Source: Owenia fusiformis
Lineage: Eukaryota; Annelida; Polychaeta; Sabellida; Oweniidae
DNA: 64,000 nt
Direction of reading: 5' to 3'
Assembly (NCBI GenBank): GCA_903813345.2
Contig: CAIIXF020000004.1
Coordinates: 28,463,986 to 28,527,985, forward strand
Shown piece by piece: positions 1 through 11,368 of the stretch; the stretch's first letter is position 1, and each line of letters starts with the position of its first letter. The notes beneath the pieces are model-generated. The model saw only the letters and a program-made list of their open reading frames with translations. It was not told where the DNA came from and did no database searches. Position numbers and translations under genes: made by a program.

Positions 1-1262
1 AGTTCTTCGAATCAAATGTCCAGGATATTGGTCTTATAGAAAATTTTATCAGGATTCCGAATCTGAAAACCAAATTAGAATCAGACTTCCGGTTCGGAAG
101 TTATGGCGTTTTGAAAGCTCAAAAATCGCTAAATTTGGTACCCATGTTAAGTCAATGGGGAAAAAGATTTTTTTGAAGTGAAAAATACGAAATATAGACT
201 GAGTTCAGCTAAATATAATGAAAGCCTATGAAAGAAGGGAACCTCGAAGGCTACCTAACTTCAAAATTTGGACACAAAAATCCCTAGGTCAAAATCTAGG
301 TCAAATTCATAGTTTATCCTTATTTTTGCGATTCTGACACTACACTTTAATTATATTCCTCGAAATTTTGTATGCATGTAGCCAAGAGTGTGCTTATAGT
401 GTTAGCCTTTTGCCGTCAGAAAGTATTTTGCCCCACTTTTGAGATATGGTGTCCGAAAAGTAGGTCAAAATATAAAGTTCTCCAAATTTAACATTTGAGT
501 TATGAATTAAGTATAGAATTTTCTCAGGAATCCGAATCTGCAAACCAAATTTCGATCCGACTTCCGGTGCGGAAGTTATTACATTTTGAAAGCTCAAAAA
601 TCGCTAAATTTAGTGCCCCATGTTATGTCAATGGGAACAAAAATTTTTTTGAAGTGTAAAATACGAGATATTGACTAAGTACAGCTTAAAAAATGAAAGC
701 CTATGAAAGAAGGGAACCTCGAAGGCCACCTAACTTCAAAATTTGGACACAAAAATCCCTAGGTCAAAATCTAGGTCAAATTCATAGTTTATCCTTATTT
801 TTGCGATTCGGACACTACACTTTAATTATATTCCTCGAAATTGTGTATACATGTAGCCAAGAGTGTGCTAATAGCGTTACCTTTTGCCGTCAGAAAGTAT
901 TTTGACCCACTTTTGAGATATGGTGTCTGAAAAGTAGGTCAAAATAAAAAGTTCTCCAAATTTAACGTTTGAGTTATGAATTAAGAGCAGAATTTTCTCA
1001 GAAATCCGAATCTGCAAACCAAATTTCAATCCGACTTCCGGTTCCGAAGTTATGGCGTGTCCGAAAAGTAGGTCAAAATAAAAATTCGCCAAATTTAATG
1101 TATGAGTTATGAATTAGGGGGAGAATTTTGTCAGGAATCTGAATCTACAAATCAAATTTCGATCCGACTTCCGGTTCGGAAGTTATGGCGTTTTGAAATT
1201 TCAAGAAAAATCGATCTGATGGTATCCTGATAGAAAGTCAAGAGTAGAGAAGAAAATATTGA
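1..1262. repeat. Dispersed repeat family R1 with 475-bp tandem unit
   Basis: Two long copies (for example AAAGCCTATG at 221 and again at 696, spacing 475) and a partial third copy of a sequence marked by CGACTTCCGGTTCGGAAGTT. A related single copy lies near 39.76-40.31 kb, so the family is dispersed as well as tandem. Short reading frames inside are broken and unlike any protein I know. No terminal inverted repeat or poly-A tail is visible, so the class is unknown. Confidence 0.85.
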
Positions 1263-1265
1263 AAA

Positions 1266-1455
1266 ATGCATCCATCCTTCCTTTCTGATCCTATCCTATC
1301 CTTCCTATCTACACTTGCTTCGTTTCCTCTCCTTCCTATTCTATCCCTTCTTCCTATTCTATTCTATCCTTCTTTCCTATTCTATCCTATCGTTCCTTCC
1401 TATTCTATCCTATCCTTCCTTCCTTTTTCATCCATCCATCCATCCATCCATCCTT
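1266..1455. repeat. Pyrimidine-rich simple repeat
   Basis: Degenerate TCCTATCCTTCC units followed by about seven CATC units. It starts right after the R1 end sequence AGAAAATATTGAAAAA. The open frame across it is a by-product of low complexity. Confidence 0.9.
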
Positions 1456-2559
1456 CTTTTCTTGATGACTTAGTTCATTTTAGATGACTTGGCTTATTCT
1501 GGATGACTCGGCTAAAAAAAGTCTAGATCTGGAGTCTGAAATTGAACTCGTTCAATTTCCAAAATCTAGTTATTTTAACCATGATATCGAGGAACGGGAG
1601 TTGGTTTCTATTACTTTCACATGTATATTTTATTTTTATATTGTCATCAATACTGTTTAGAACCATGTGAAAGGCTTTCAATCTTTCTTCAGAGAAAGGC
1701 CAAAGAATAAAGCAATCATCCAGATATATATATTAATCCAGATATATATATATATGGGACTAACATTTAGAGGTTCAGAACAATCATCATATTTATCTGG
1801 TAGAAGTCTTATATGGATTTAAAAAGTTGACCATGTACGGTTAGCCATGTTGAAACATCCCATAAATCAGAGGTTTATACACTCATTGGGGCTTTTCACA
1901 AAAATGCTTGAAGTTATTCATGAGCTGATAAATTATTGTCTTTGAGTTGTTTTACACTCAACACATAGAAGCTTGTTCAAGATTCGTTTTCTTCATAAAT
2001 GCATCCGATACGTAACAATCTCTCCTCATTTATACAAGATAAAGCAAATCACTGGCTGTTATGAGTTGATCATTAAAAATCTGTAGAGACAGTATTAATG
2101 CATGTATTAACAACATTCTCAAACATATTTGCTTTTCTTTTAATTTATCCTTTAATTGTTTCATGATAAATTCTTCAAAACAACTAATCAATGTCTTCAT
2201 GGGTGTGACCAACCATACGAAATGATACATATATATCTTGAAATACATCCAGTTCAAATAAGTAGAGACAAAAAGGATAGCATGTATCTAGAAAGACATA
2301 GAACTTGTATACACTTTTTAATAAATTCTGAAATTAAGTGACTTCTGTCCATAGTTTCACAAGTGCAGCAATCTATTTATTTAGCTAATATATCATAACT
2401 ACATAATTACAAAGCTGCACGAATTGATTTATTACCAGACATAAACCTGGACTGAAATACAAACAAAGATATTTTGAATGTTCTGAATATCTCATTTGCC
2501 TACTGCCTTCAGGACCCAAAGATTGAGTGATTTCGAATTTGATTAATGAATAATATAGA
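1456..2559. other. No gene seen
   Basis: AT-rich sequence with a short AT dinucleotide run near 1724-1756. No exon-like frame with splice sites was found on either strand. Confidence 0.5.
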
Positions 2560-2560
2560 C

Positions 2561-2678
2561 CTCAGAGCAGGTGTTATATCAACCAATATGGACCCCAGGG
2601 CTAGGCACAAATGTTTTCTGTACCCCAAATGACCGAAACCCTAAGGTCTAAATTTGTCAATGTACCACCTGCTCTGAG
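2561..2678. repeat. Small foldback element (MITE-like)
   Basis: A 13-bp perfect inverted repeat, CTCAGAGCAGGTG at 2561-2573 and CACCTGCTCTGAG at 2666-2678, encloses about 92 bp. TATA-rich sequence flanks both sides. The size and symmetry suggest a non-autonomous DNA element, but no clear target-site duplication was seen. Confidence 0.5.
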
Positions 2679-3327
2679 ATGTATATAACAATTCCAACAT
2701 GAAAACTCAATGAAATGTTTCAAGTATTCATTATGGTTCGCCATTACTAGTTGGCCCGCCGTTATGACGTCACATATTACTCATATTACCAGGGTTATTG
2801 TTTACGAATATAATCCGGGTGAAATATTGACTTTGTCCACAGTTTAAAAAACTATAGAGTGTCAGAAGGCTATTTATTTCTTGCTTTTCAGAAATATAGA
2901 TTATGTATAATTCATTTAAAACGAGTCCATACGAAATAAAGACCCATTAGGCCTATACAAGAATAACCCATTATATATTCAATACTTGCAACAAAAAGTT
3001 GTTTATGAAAGAATTAATAAATGTAATGTTCATAATGAATTATTATTAAATTATTATTAACTTAGCCAACAAGTGTATAAAGTTAATTTGAAAAAAAAAA
3101 CATGTGACTCCATTGAGGAAGCCATGAAAATTCTGGACATGTTGACCTTAAAGAGAGTGAATAAAAGTGATTGCCTCAAGCAACAAAGTTTACCAATTTA
3201 GGATGTTATATTATTCCAGTCCATCCCTTTTATATATTATAAAATGTAATTATCATTTGCTTTTTTTTTACCTATTTTGTAGTAGTAAAATCCCCCCTCC
3301 TTCTGATATATCTTCCAGTCCCAGACA
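2679..3327. other. No gene seen
   Basis: AT-rich DNA with short homopolymer runs. Nothing recognised. Confidence 0.5.
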
Positions 3328-3668
3328 GCAATGTTGGACAATTCCAATAATGATCAAGCCTGTAGTTGCAAGCAGCTGGGCACAGAATCTTAAAGGAATC
3401 ATCTGTTAATCATTTTGTTGTCAGGTTTGTCAACCTCCCAGAGTCCAAGAACATTGCCTGTTTGTTCTGTGGTTTGTCAACCTCCCTTGGTCCAAGAACA
3501 TTGCCTGTTTGTTTTCGGGTTTGTCAACTTCCCTTAGTCCAAGAACATTGCCTGTTTGTTTTCGGGTTTGCAACCTCCCTTATTCCAAGAACGCAATTAA
3601 TGTTGGACAATTCCAAGCTTATAGCTGCAAGCAGCTGGGCATGGAACCTCAAAGGAATCATCTATCAA
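3328..3668. repeat. 47-bp minisatellite inside duplicated flanks
   Basis: About four copies of a 47-bp unit (GTTTGTCAACCTCCC, then CCAAGAACATTGCCTG) occupy roughly 3425-3595. They are bracketed by two diverged copies of another segment: 3328-3411 and 3590-3668 share GTTGGACAATTCCAA, GCAAGCAGCTGGGCA and AAAGGAATCATCT. The array therefore sits between direct repeats of about 80 bp. Overlapping plus-strand frames reflect the repetition and not a protein. Confidence 0.85.
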
Positions 3669-6600
3669 CATGTATGTTTTGGCCAAGTCTAGCTGCAAAC
3701 AAGACTACAATAAAGGCTTAGCATCATGTGTTTTCATTATAATGATTATCATTTTAAGGGAGAATCAGATCTATGTAACAGCTTTTATATATTTTTCTGT
3801 GGGTTTGATAACATGGGGAGTATTGCAAAAGACAATCAGCAAAGAAATATTTGGAAATTATTGCAACAAAAACCATCCACTTAACAAGTTATCATCATTA
3901 TCTGTGGGTTAGACTGTACATGTGTATTGTATTTAATATTGTGATTTTGTTCTTAATTTGTAATATTTAACTCACATAAGATGTAAACACATGCTGACTT
4001 CAAGTTTTGTCGTCATTCCAAAAATTATTGGTAGATTTGAAAATTGTTTGAAATTGTTTGAAAATTGAGGCTCATACTAATACATGTGAGGTGTGAATGG
4101 AAAGTTACCCTCCCAGCAGGGTTTGATTAGCCTATAGAAAATGTAAAATGAAATATTAAGCCCTCCATAACAGGGTTATTAAAAATATGAAAATTCAAAT
4201 GTAGCAAATTGATCAAAGCCTCTATTTCCTCCTAAAACCTTTAAATAACCACAACAAGAGTAAAATGTACATGGATAATTTTTCAACTACTTATATTGAT
4301 TCTCCAAAAATTAGGATAGGGAAATTTGAAGGATGTTGATCAGGGCAATTTTGTACCATTTTCAATATGAACAATTGAATATCATGTTGGCTGTCATCAC
4401 TGCATTATTTATTGTCTCCTATTTATTGTCACAAAATAGCCGCTCTTAGAAATAGAGATCAATCCTTAGGAACAAGTCCATCCTCTAAATTGTTGGAGTT
4501 CAGGGTCATTGCTTATGATGTTCTTGTGTTTGAACAGTAGTTTTTGTAGAGTGGTTAAGGATGGATGGTATGTTGGGAATACAGGGTGTCAAACCACGGT
4601 TCTGGTTATTATTTATATGTTTTTGTGTTGTGGGGTTAGAGAAGATCAGCTCTATGAAGTGATGATGCTTCACAATAATAGTTTCATGAATCCATTATAT
4701 GATGTTTTCGTTGCGAGAGATTGTTATCACAGCATCAGCATTATGCCACCTAATTTCAGAATGGCTAGTATTCTTTTTCAGTTCTCTAGATCATATTGAG
4801 TGACTTGGAATATGTGGCATTTCAGTTTGCCAAGCACAGGATTTTTGGAATTCTAAGATAAGATAGGTGACCAATCTATTTAGAAAATCCTAGTTCCAGT
4901 TGAGTGAAGACTATTAAGTGCCATTCTATTGCATCAGTGGTATGCATTTAAAGCATTAATTGAGGAATATAGTATGTTGGAATTTCCAAATATGGGATCA
5001 TGTTAATGTTTCACCAAATAAAAACAAATGTATTTGAAGATAAGCAGCTTACTGTTGGAATCATGAATACTTTCATATTCAATATCATGTATAATGATGT
5101 AAGTAGTTGTCCCGACTAAAGTCACAATTCTGGAAATAAAGTTGTATATAAAAATTTGAAATTCTCATTGCTTCTTAGTAAGAATGTGATCTACATGGAT
5201 AAATCAATGCCAACTTTAATTTGAAGCTTACTGCTTAGTTACGAAAACAAATTTAATCATAAATAATATATTTGGGGAATTTATATCATTTAATCAACTT
5301 TTGTCAGATTTGTAACTTGGATAACTATGTCAATGTAAATTGCATTGTTGCATGTATCAGACACATAAATGTTGTTCTCTGTACTGTCGTATCTGTAATA
5401 AACTGAATACAATGCCTTGTATACAGGAAGACGAGTCCATCAAAAACCTCTTTAATCTGTATGTTGATTTGACCATATTGCTTTTTCCTGTCCAATCTTC
5501 TTGTCCAGATCATGTCTGCTCAGGAGATGAATTCTGAATCCTGGAAATTGAGTATGACTTTTTTTTTTATCTTACTTAATGGTAAATGTAGACATATTAA
5601 TATTTTACTTTTCTTAAACATCATTTAATGGCTTCAGTAGCAGGGACGTTATGCAAATGGCCAGTGTAACCACCATTTAAAGAGGGGCTTCGAACCTTAG
5701 ACTTCACCTCATTGAAACATTCTCATTATTGTAGTCATTCAGTTTTTTCATTTATTGTCATATGTTAAAGGCCTTGGCAGGGCAAACACTGAGCAACTGA
5801 GGGTTTTAATATATATTTAATATCATGTTTCGTTGAAACTTGAAATCCTTATGTTGAAGGGCAGTGCAATGTTTCTTTACCATTTAATGTCTGGGTATTG
5901 GTATACATATTATCAGAGGCCGGTTGGATAAGTCCACCTCCCTTTGAGATGGGTGTTATTTCATGTGGCGCATATATACCTTTTTTGATCATATTCTTTT
6001 GTTCTTCTATAATGTATGTAAGGAACTGTCTCAAAGAATCATAATTCATTGAGAAACTATTGGGCGCTATTTCAATCATCACATTTCAAACTTTGGGATA
6101 TTAAGATTATAAAAAGTGAGAAGTGTCTTTATTTTAGGGGGAACTGCTCCCCCTTTCTAGCATTGAAAAGGATGGATGAGTCAAGAGAGAACTACATCTT
6201 GAAGCTTTGTAATTCTTACAAGTGGCCATATTCAATCAAAGTAAAACAGTTGAAATAACAGAACAACTGTGCACAGCACACAATTGGTATATTTGTTCTG
6301 TGTCCACTTTTAATTACCTAATGAGATGCACTTTTCTATTTAAATTTTTGTTTTTATAAGAATCGCTACTTCTTAAATCGAAGAAATGATCCTTGCCATT
6401 TAAGTTTGTTTCAGAGGAAATCTAACTTCTTTTTCAGTTTTGAGTTTTTTATGTGGCCTGTGTTGTCACAATTTTTGCAAAAGTGCTTGCAAAAGCGTTT
6501 TTTTTTAAAAATTTTATTCAATGTCTTTAAATAAACAGGTTGCACTCAAGAGGACACCCCTCCTTGTCCTAAGATTAATGGAGTTAAAAAAATTATAGAA

Positions 6601-7365
6601 ATATTGACCTGCCCCTTAACTTCTCTCTAACAGTATTCAGTATTTATCTTTCTTCTTCAGTCTGACTGGAATTTTCAGAACTTAAATTAATGAAATTATA
6701 AAATTTAAATGAAGAATTACACACATAGCCTAGCTGCTTGCTTGGTGCTGGTAAACAAAGAAAATTCCTCAAAGTGACAGTTATTGCAGAGCTGTAGGCT
6801 TTGGCAAGTCTTGTTTTACCAAATCTACTCAAATGAACAGAATCCCTTGCTAATGATTGACTGTGGCACAAATCAACATGACGACGATTAACTTGTTTTT
6901 AATATTCAATATCTTGTATACTGATATCTGTTGATGTCCCAACTGGAGTTGTCTGTTTGACATCTCCAAACATATGACTGGGCTTCACAATCATGAATAT
7001 TGACTGTTTTTGTTAATTATATTATTCATTGTCAATAGATATGGTGGTAGATATCCTAACTGCATTCATGACTGATTGAATTTTAAATGTAGAAGGGATG
7101 AATGAACATTGTTTACATTTCAAAGCATATGCATACCCTAAGCCTTGTTCTTCCTTGTTGGAGTTAAACATTTTGTACTAAAATATGATCCGTGATTGAT
7201 GGAATACCTCTATATATTTTTATTCACACAGTATCTGATTGACCAATGAGAGAATGAGTAGCAGGGCATAAATGATCAACATGTAGACATGGTTCATGGT
7301 TAAATAACAATTCAATCAAAAACAAACATGACTATAAGTAAAAGTACTGTTCTGATAGATATGTA
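3669..7365. other. Long stretch without a supported gene
   Basis: Apart from the dispersed-repeat copy at 4109-4204, only short open frames occur (for example 96 codons at 4509-4799). They show no recognisable motif and no splice sites with matching phase. Confidence 0.5.
4109..4204. repeat. Dispersed repeat, copy 1
   Basis: Nearly the same sequence as 9226-9321. Shared blocks include CCCAGCAGGGTTTGATT, CCTATAGAAAA and AACAGGGTTATTAAAAATAT. No coding potential. Confidence 0.75.
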
Positions 7366-7633
7366 TATCAAATTTAATACCTGCTCTTGTAGGATTGCCC
7401 ATTGCCCTTTGTCCTATTACTTAGTAGGTAGGAAGCTGCTCCTTGTGATTGGACCTTCTTTCATTCGCTCTACTTCTGTGTGAATACCCTCTTCACGATA
7501 CTTAAAAATGTGCCTTCATCTTGTGTTCATACAAATGTGTTTTGTGACTTATCTGTCTCATGTAGCGAGACAAATTAAGTCCAACATGTTTGATGGTTGA
7601 TTTATTTAAGAAATATATGTTACTATTGTAACC
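7366..7633. repeat. Dispersed repeat R2, uninterrupted copy
   Basis: Matches 26747-27604 block for block (TATCAAATTTAATACCTG, TACTTAGTAGGTAGGAAGC, CAAATTAAGTCCAACATG) but lacks the 593-bp hAT insertion there. The sequence GTGAATACCC near 7481 represents the empty target site. Confidence 0.85.
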
Positions 7634-7776
7634 ATTGGGCGAGGGACAACACATGGGAACACGAAAATGATGTAAAACTATAAAACACTGATTTATTTCA
7701 AAATATATGCAAATTGAATAAATATCTGGTTTAAAGTGACAATCTAGCTTAAAGTGAATAGCTAACTTAAAGTGAA

Positions 7777-9000
7777 TACTATCTAGCTCAAAATGAATAT
7801 CGAGCTTAAATTGAATACTATCTAGCTTAAAAATCTATCTGTCTAAATGACCAAAATCTATCTGCCTAAATGACCAGGCCACCCACTAGAGCACTCACAC
7901 TTGACCCTAAAATGTAAAGAAATATATTAAGGTACACATACACCATATACATAAGGCATTCAATACAATGTAGTAATCTACCGTTTTACGATAAAACCAG
8001 TTAGTGAAAGGGCTGTGGAATTAAAAAGGGCCCTTGTTATATTTCCAAAATAAACCCTAACACAGTGCTTGATACACTTTATAGATTATAGTTACCGTAT
8101 CAAATGTAATGAAATTAAATGGATTTAATAGGACATCACCGTGAAGGTTTACAATAATAAAAATATATAAGTACCTAAATATATCTCAACAGGGTGGTGA
8201 GTATTAGCACTAGAAAGCCCACTAGTAGACCCGTGGCTATAAAATAAGTATGGCAAGATAAGTCATATTACCAAATAGTTGTCACAAATAACAATGTAGG
8301 GATACTATCTGTTTATTGACAAAGAATGTAACTTTATGAAATGTCTATGCACAAATGCCAAAACTGTCATGACTGTGCAAAATAGAAATACTATCTAGCT
8401 CAAAATGAATATCGAGCTTAAATTGAATACTATCTAGCTTAAAAATCTATCTGTCTAAATGACCAAAATCTATCTGCCTAAATGACCAGGCCACCCACTA
8501 GAGCACTCACACTTGACCCTAAAATGTAAAGAAATATATTAAGGTACACATACACCATATACATAAGGCATTCAATACAATGTAGTAATCTACCGTTTTA
8601 CGATAAAACCAGTTAGTGAAAGGGCTGTGGAATTAAAAAGGGCCCTTGTTATATTTCCAAAATAAACCCTAACACAGTGCTTGATACACTTTATAGATTA
8701 TAGTTACCGTATCAAATGTAATGAAATTAAATGGATTTAATAGGACATCACCGTGAAGGTTTACAATAATAAAAATATATAAGTACCTAAATATATCTCA
8801 ACAGGGTGGTGAGTATTAGCACTAGAAAGCCCACTAGTAGACCCGTGGCTATAAAATAAGTATGGCAAGATAAGTCATATTACCAAATAGTTGTCACAAA
8901 TAACAATGTAGGGATACTATCTGTTTATTGACAAAGAATGTAACTTTATGAAATGTCTATGCACAAATGCCAAAACTGTCATGACTGTGCAAAATAGAAA
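7777..9000. repeat. 612-bp tandem duplication
   Basis: 7777-8388 is repeated as 8389-9000 at an offset of exactly 612 bp, with no difference that I could find by eye. Both outer edges and the junction carry TACT, so the breakpoint has 4-bp microhomology. The left part of each copy contains short degenerate repeats of the type ATCTAGCTTAAA and GTGAATACT. No gene is present. This is either a very recent duplication or an assembly artefact. Confidence 0.93.
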
Positions 9001-9225
9001 TACTCAAATAAATATCTCAAAAAGTATTCAAAATACAAAAATAGTATTTACACTAGGTTGAAGCTAAAGTTATATGAAATAAAGTAGTAATGACAAATAT
9101 AATGTTGAAATATTCAAAAAGGGACAAAAAGGTGGACAAAATGATGAAATATTCTTACCAGGTCTTGGCTGTTTGAAAGTTGAGGCTAATACTGAAGAAA
9201 ACATGTGAAGTGTGAATGAAAGTTA

Positions 9226-9321
9226 AGCTCCCAGCAGGGTTTGATTTGCCTATAGAAAACTGTAAAATGAAATGTTTAGCCCTCAATAACAGGGTTATTA
9301 AAAATATAAAAATCCAAATGT
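9226..9321. repeat. Dispersed repeat, copy 2
   Basis: Second copy of the element at 4109-4204, in the same orientation. Confidence 0.75.
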
Positions 9322-10056
9322 CACACTATGGTAACAAATTAAAAGTCTTAAACCATTTCCTGTTTAGTTCAAACTTACCCCATTTGCACCTGCACATATA
9401 TATTTTTAACTTAATAATGTTTAACTTAATCTTTAACCTAATGCTAAATGACATACATACAAGGTATGAGTATATTTTAAGCTTGAAGAGTTACCATGAT
9501 TAGCATAGCAAAAAATGTAATAAAAGTTTACATTTTGCAATATGGTGATTCTTGCAAACAGTTTTTGACTTTATGTTTCAGCTACACCTTTAAGTTTTTT
9601 TTATTTCTCTGAGATTTCGTCAAAGCTTGCTCGCATTTTGTTTACAGAGTTCTTTTATTCTTTCTCAGATGTCTTAGACAGACAAAAATGTTGAAATGTT
9701 TGAAGAAAACCACCAATTGTTCATCTAGGCCTAGTTCTGACAACAGATTGGCAACAATGACAGCAGATTGGTTTTGAGTAATAAGGAAAAACTTCCAGAA
9801 TGTAGGCATATTATTTAGGGGTAGGCTGATTTTTGGATTTTCTTCAACCAACCTACCCTATTTCAGGGTAGGCACATTTTCAATTGGGTGGGTGGATCTT
9901 TCAGGTTTCCTATTCCACTGTCTGACAGATTTTCCAAGGAAAGGTGAACTCTTATAGTCTGCTGGTCTAGGACCCTTTATGTCACATTTGAAGTAGCTAT
10001 TGTCAACTTCATTGAAAATAGCAGGATGATTTGATTAAGTATTGCAGTTTTGTACC
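9322..10056. other. No gene seen
   Basis: AT-rich sequence. A short minus-strand open frame at 9642-9851 resembles nothing known and lacks convincing splice sites. Confidence 0.45.
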
Positions 10057-10365
10057 TTAACCAAGTGAAGCAATTTTCTTTATAGTATAATTACCTACAC
10101 ACTTCATGTTGTGTTTTCTATGTTCACTTTTCAAATAGTTTATCATGTTATGTGCTGCTGCTGTACTCACTATGATTGATTCACAAGGTGTCACACCAGG
10201 GAGTGCTTCGACCATAGTGTAAGATCTACTTTCCTGCTTTTGCGTCAAGATTTTCATAGCACTGGTTATCATGAATTGTAGCGATATTCCTATAAATGTA
10301 TATTCATCAAATCTTTCAATGGTTTCTGGTACAAATGAATGGTTTACTTTAATAAATGGTTTCAT
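10057..10365 (-). CDS. Possible coding exon of unknown protein
   Basis: An open frame of about 95 codons starts with ATG at 10365 and reaches a good splice donor (TGTAG then GTAATTATAC, near 10078). The last exon residues would be HNMKCVG. The composition is protein-like rather than low-complexity, and the last residues resemble the lead-in to an OTU protease motif (VGDGNC), but no downstream OTU exon was found. No neighbouring exon was identified, so this may be an isolated or decayed exon. Confidence 0.3.
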   Translation of the reverse strand: MKPFIKVNHSFVPETIERFDEYTFIGISLQFMITSAMKILTQKQESRSYTMVEALPGVTPCESIIVSTAAAHNMINYLKSEHRKHNMKCVGNYTIKKIASLG

Positions 10366-11355
10366 ATTCCTTTCCTGTAATTGTCTTATTTGTATTCTCC
10401 TTTGTATTCTTTTTTTATTAAGTCACCATTAAAAATTGTAACTGGAGTAACAATGGTTTTGGTGGCCTTAGGTATCATCACATGATGGTTTCATTTTGGG
10501 ACTAAACGGGTACATTTGAAGAATAAAGTCGTATTCTTTACATATCACAAAATTAACCTATATATTTGACTTCCTTGAGGTGTATATTGATTACTAAAAA
10601 AGTTTCGAAATTTGAAATTTTCCCTGTTTTGATGTCAATCTTGTGGAATTATCGTTGTTTAATCATTGGTTGCTATCGGAGTCAAAATGGCGTCCACTAG
10701 ACCGTCATGTGGTTCACAAAAAGGGCCAGAGCATAGTTCAAGCAGGGTTTTGGGCTTAACCAGGAATACAATAACATGAATGAGGATGAGGAAGATGTTA
10801 TAAATGAAGAAAAGCAATCAGCAATTGAAAAAAATTAAGGAATATTTTTTTTACATTCAGTGTAAATATTGGTGGGGGTCATAGGTAGTAGTTGTCTTTT
10901 GTTTTGGTTTCGCATTTTTTTCACAGAATGGATAAATTTGTTATGTCACCCTTTGTCTTTCTTTATATTCTCATTGTTCTGCTTTTCGAAGAAATCAGCA
11001 ATATCAATTTCTGCATTACGCAGTAAACTCTCTTTATCCATTCTTTAAACTTCTACTAGATTAGTATGTAATTACGAAATTATGACAATATTTTTTCAAA
11101 AAGTTCTTTGGAAGTTAGTAGTTTAATAGATGGTGTGAATGTGAAAAGAACGAAAAAGATTTACCCAGGCAGGATGATATTGAAATAAGCGGGATGATAT
11201 CAATATCACACCTGATATCATCCTGCTCTGTCCGATATCCCTGATATCATCCTGCCCTGTCCAATATTCCTGATATCATACAAAATATGTGATTTATGAC
11301 TTGGTGTTATATACCTGATATTGCTCTGACCATGGTATAATAACCAGTATGGGGT
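10366..11355. other. Intergenic, with a duplicated 5' gene fragment
   Basis: 10570-10815 matches 28775-29034, including an ATG (10687 here, 28893 there) with the same following sequence. Here the frame is shifted after about 10 codons and stops early. 11168-11283 holds about three copies of a 29-30-bp unit centred on CTGATATCATCCTGC. Confidence 0.6.
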
Positions 11356-11368
11356 AAATACCACCCGT

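Noticed and set aside
1266-1487. Ser/Pro/Leu-rich open frame
   Set aside because: Translation of the TCCTATCC simple repeat.
3366-3692. 108-codon plus-strand open frame with repeated Cys/Pro blocks
   Set aside because: It follows the 47-bp minisatellite; 47 is not a multiple of three, and overlapping frames look alike.
4509-4799. 96-codon plus-strand open frame
   Set aside because: No recognisable domain and no splice or promoter context; its composition is that of random AT-rich sequence.
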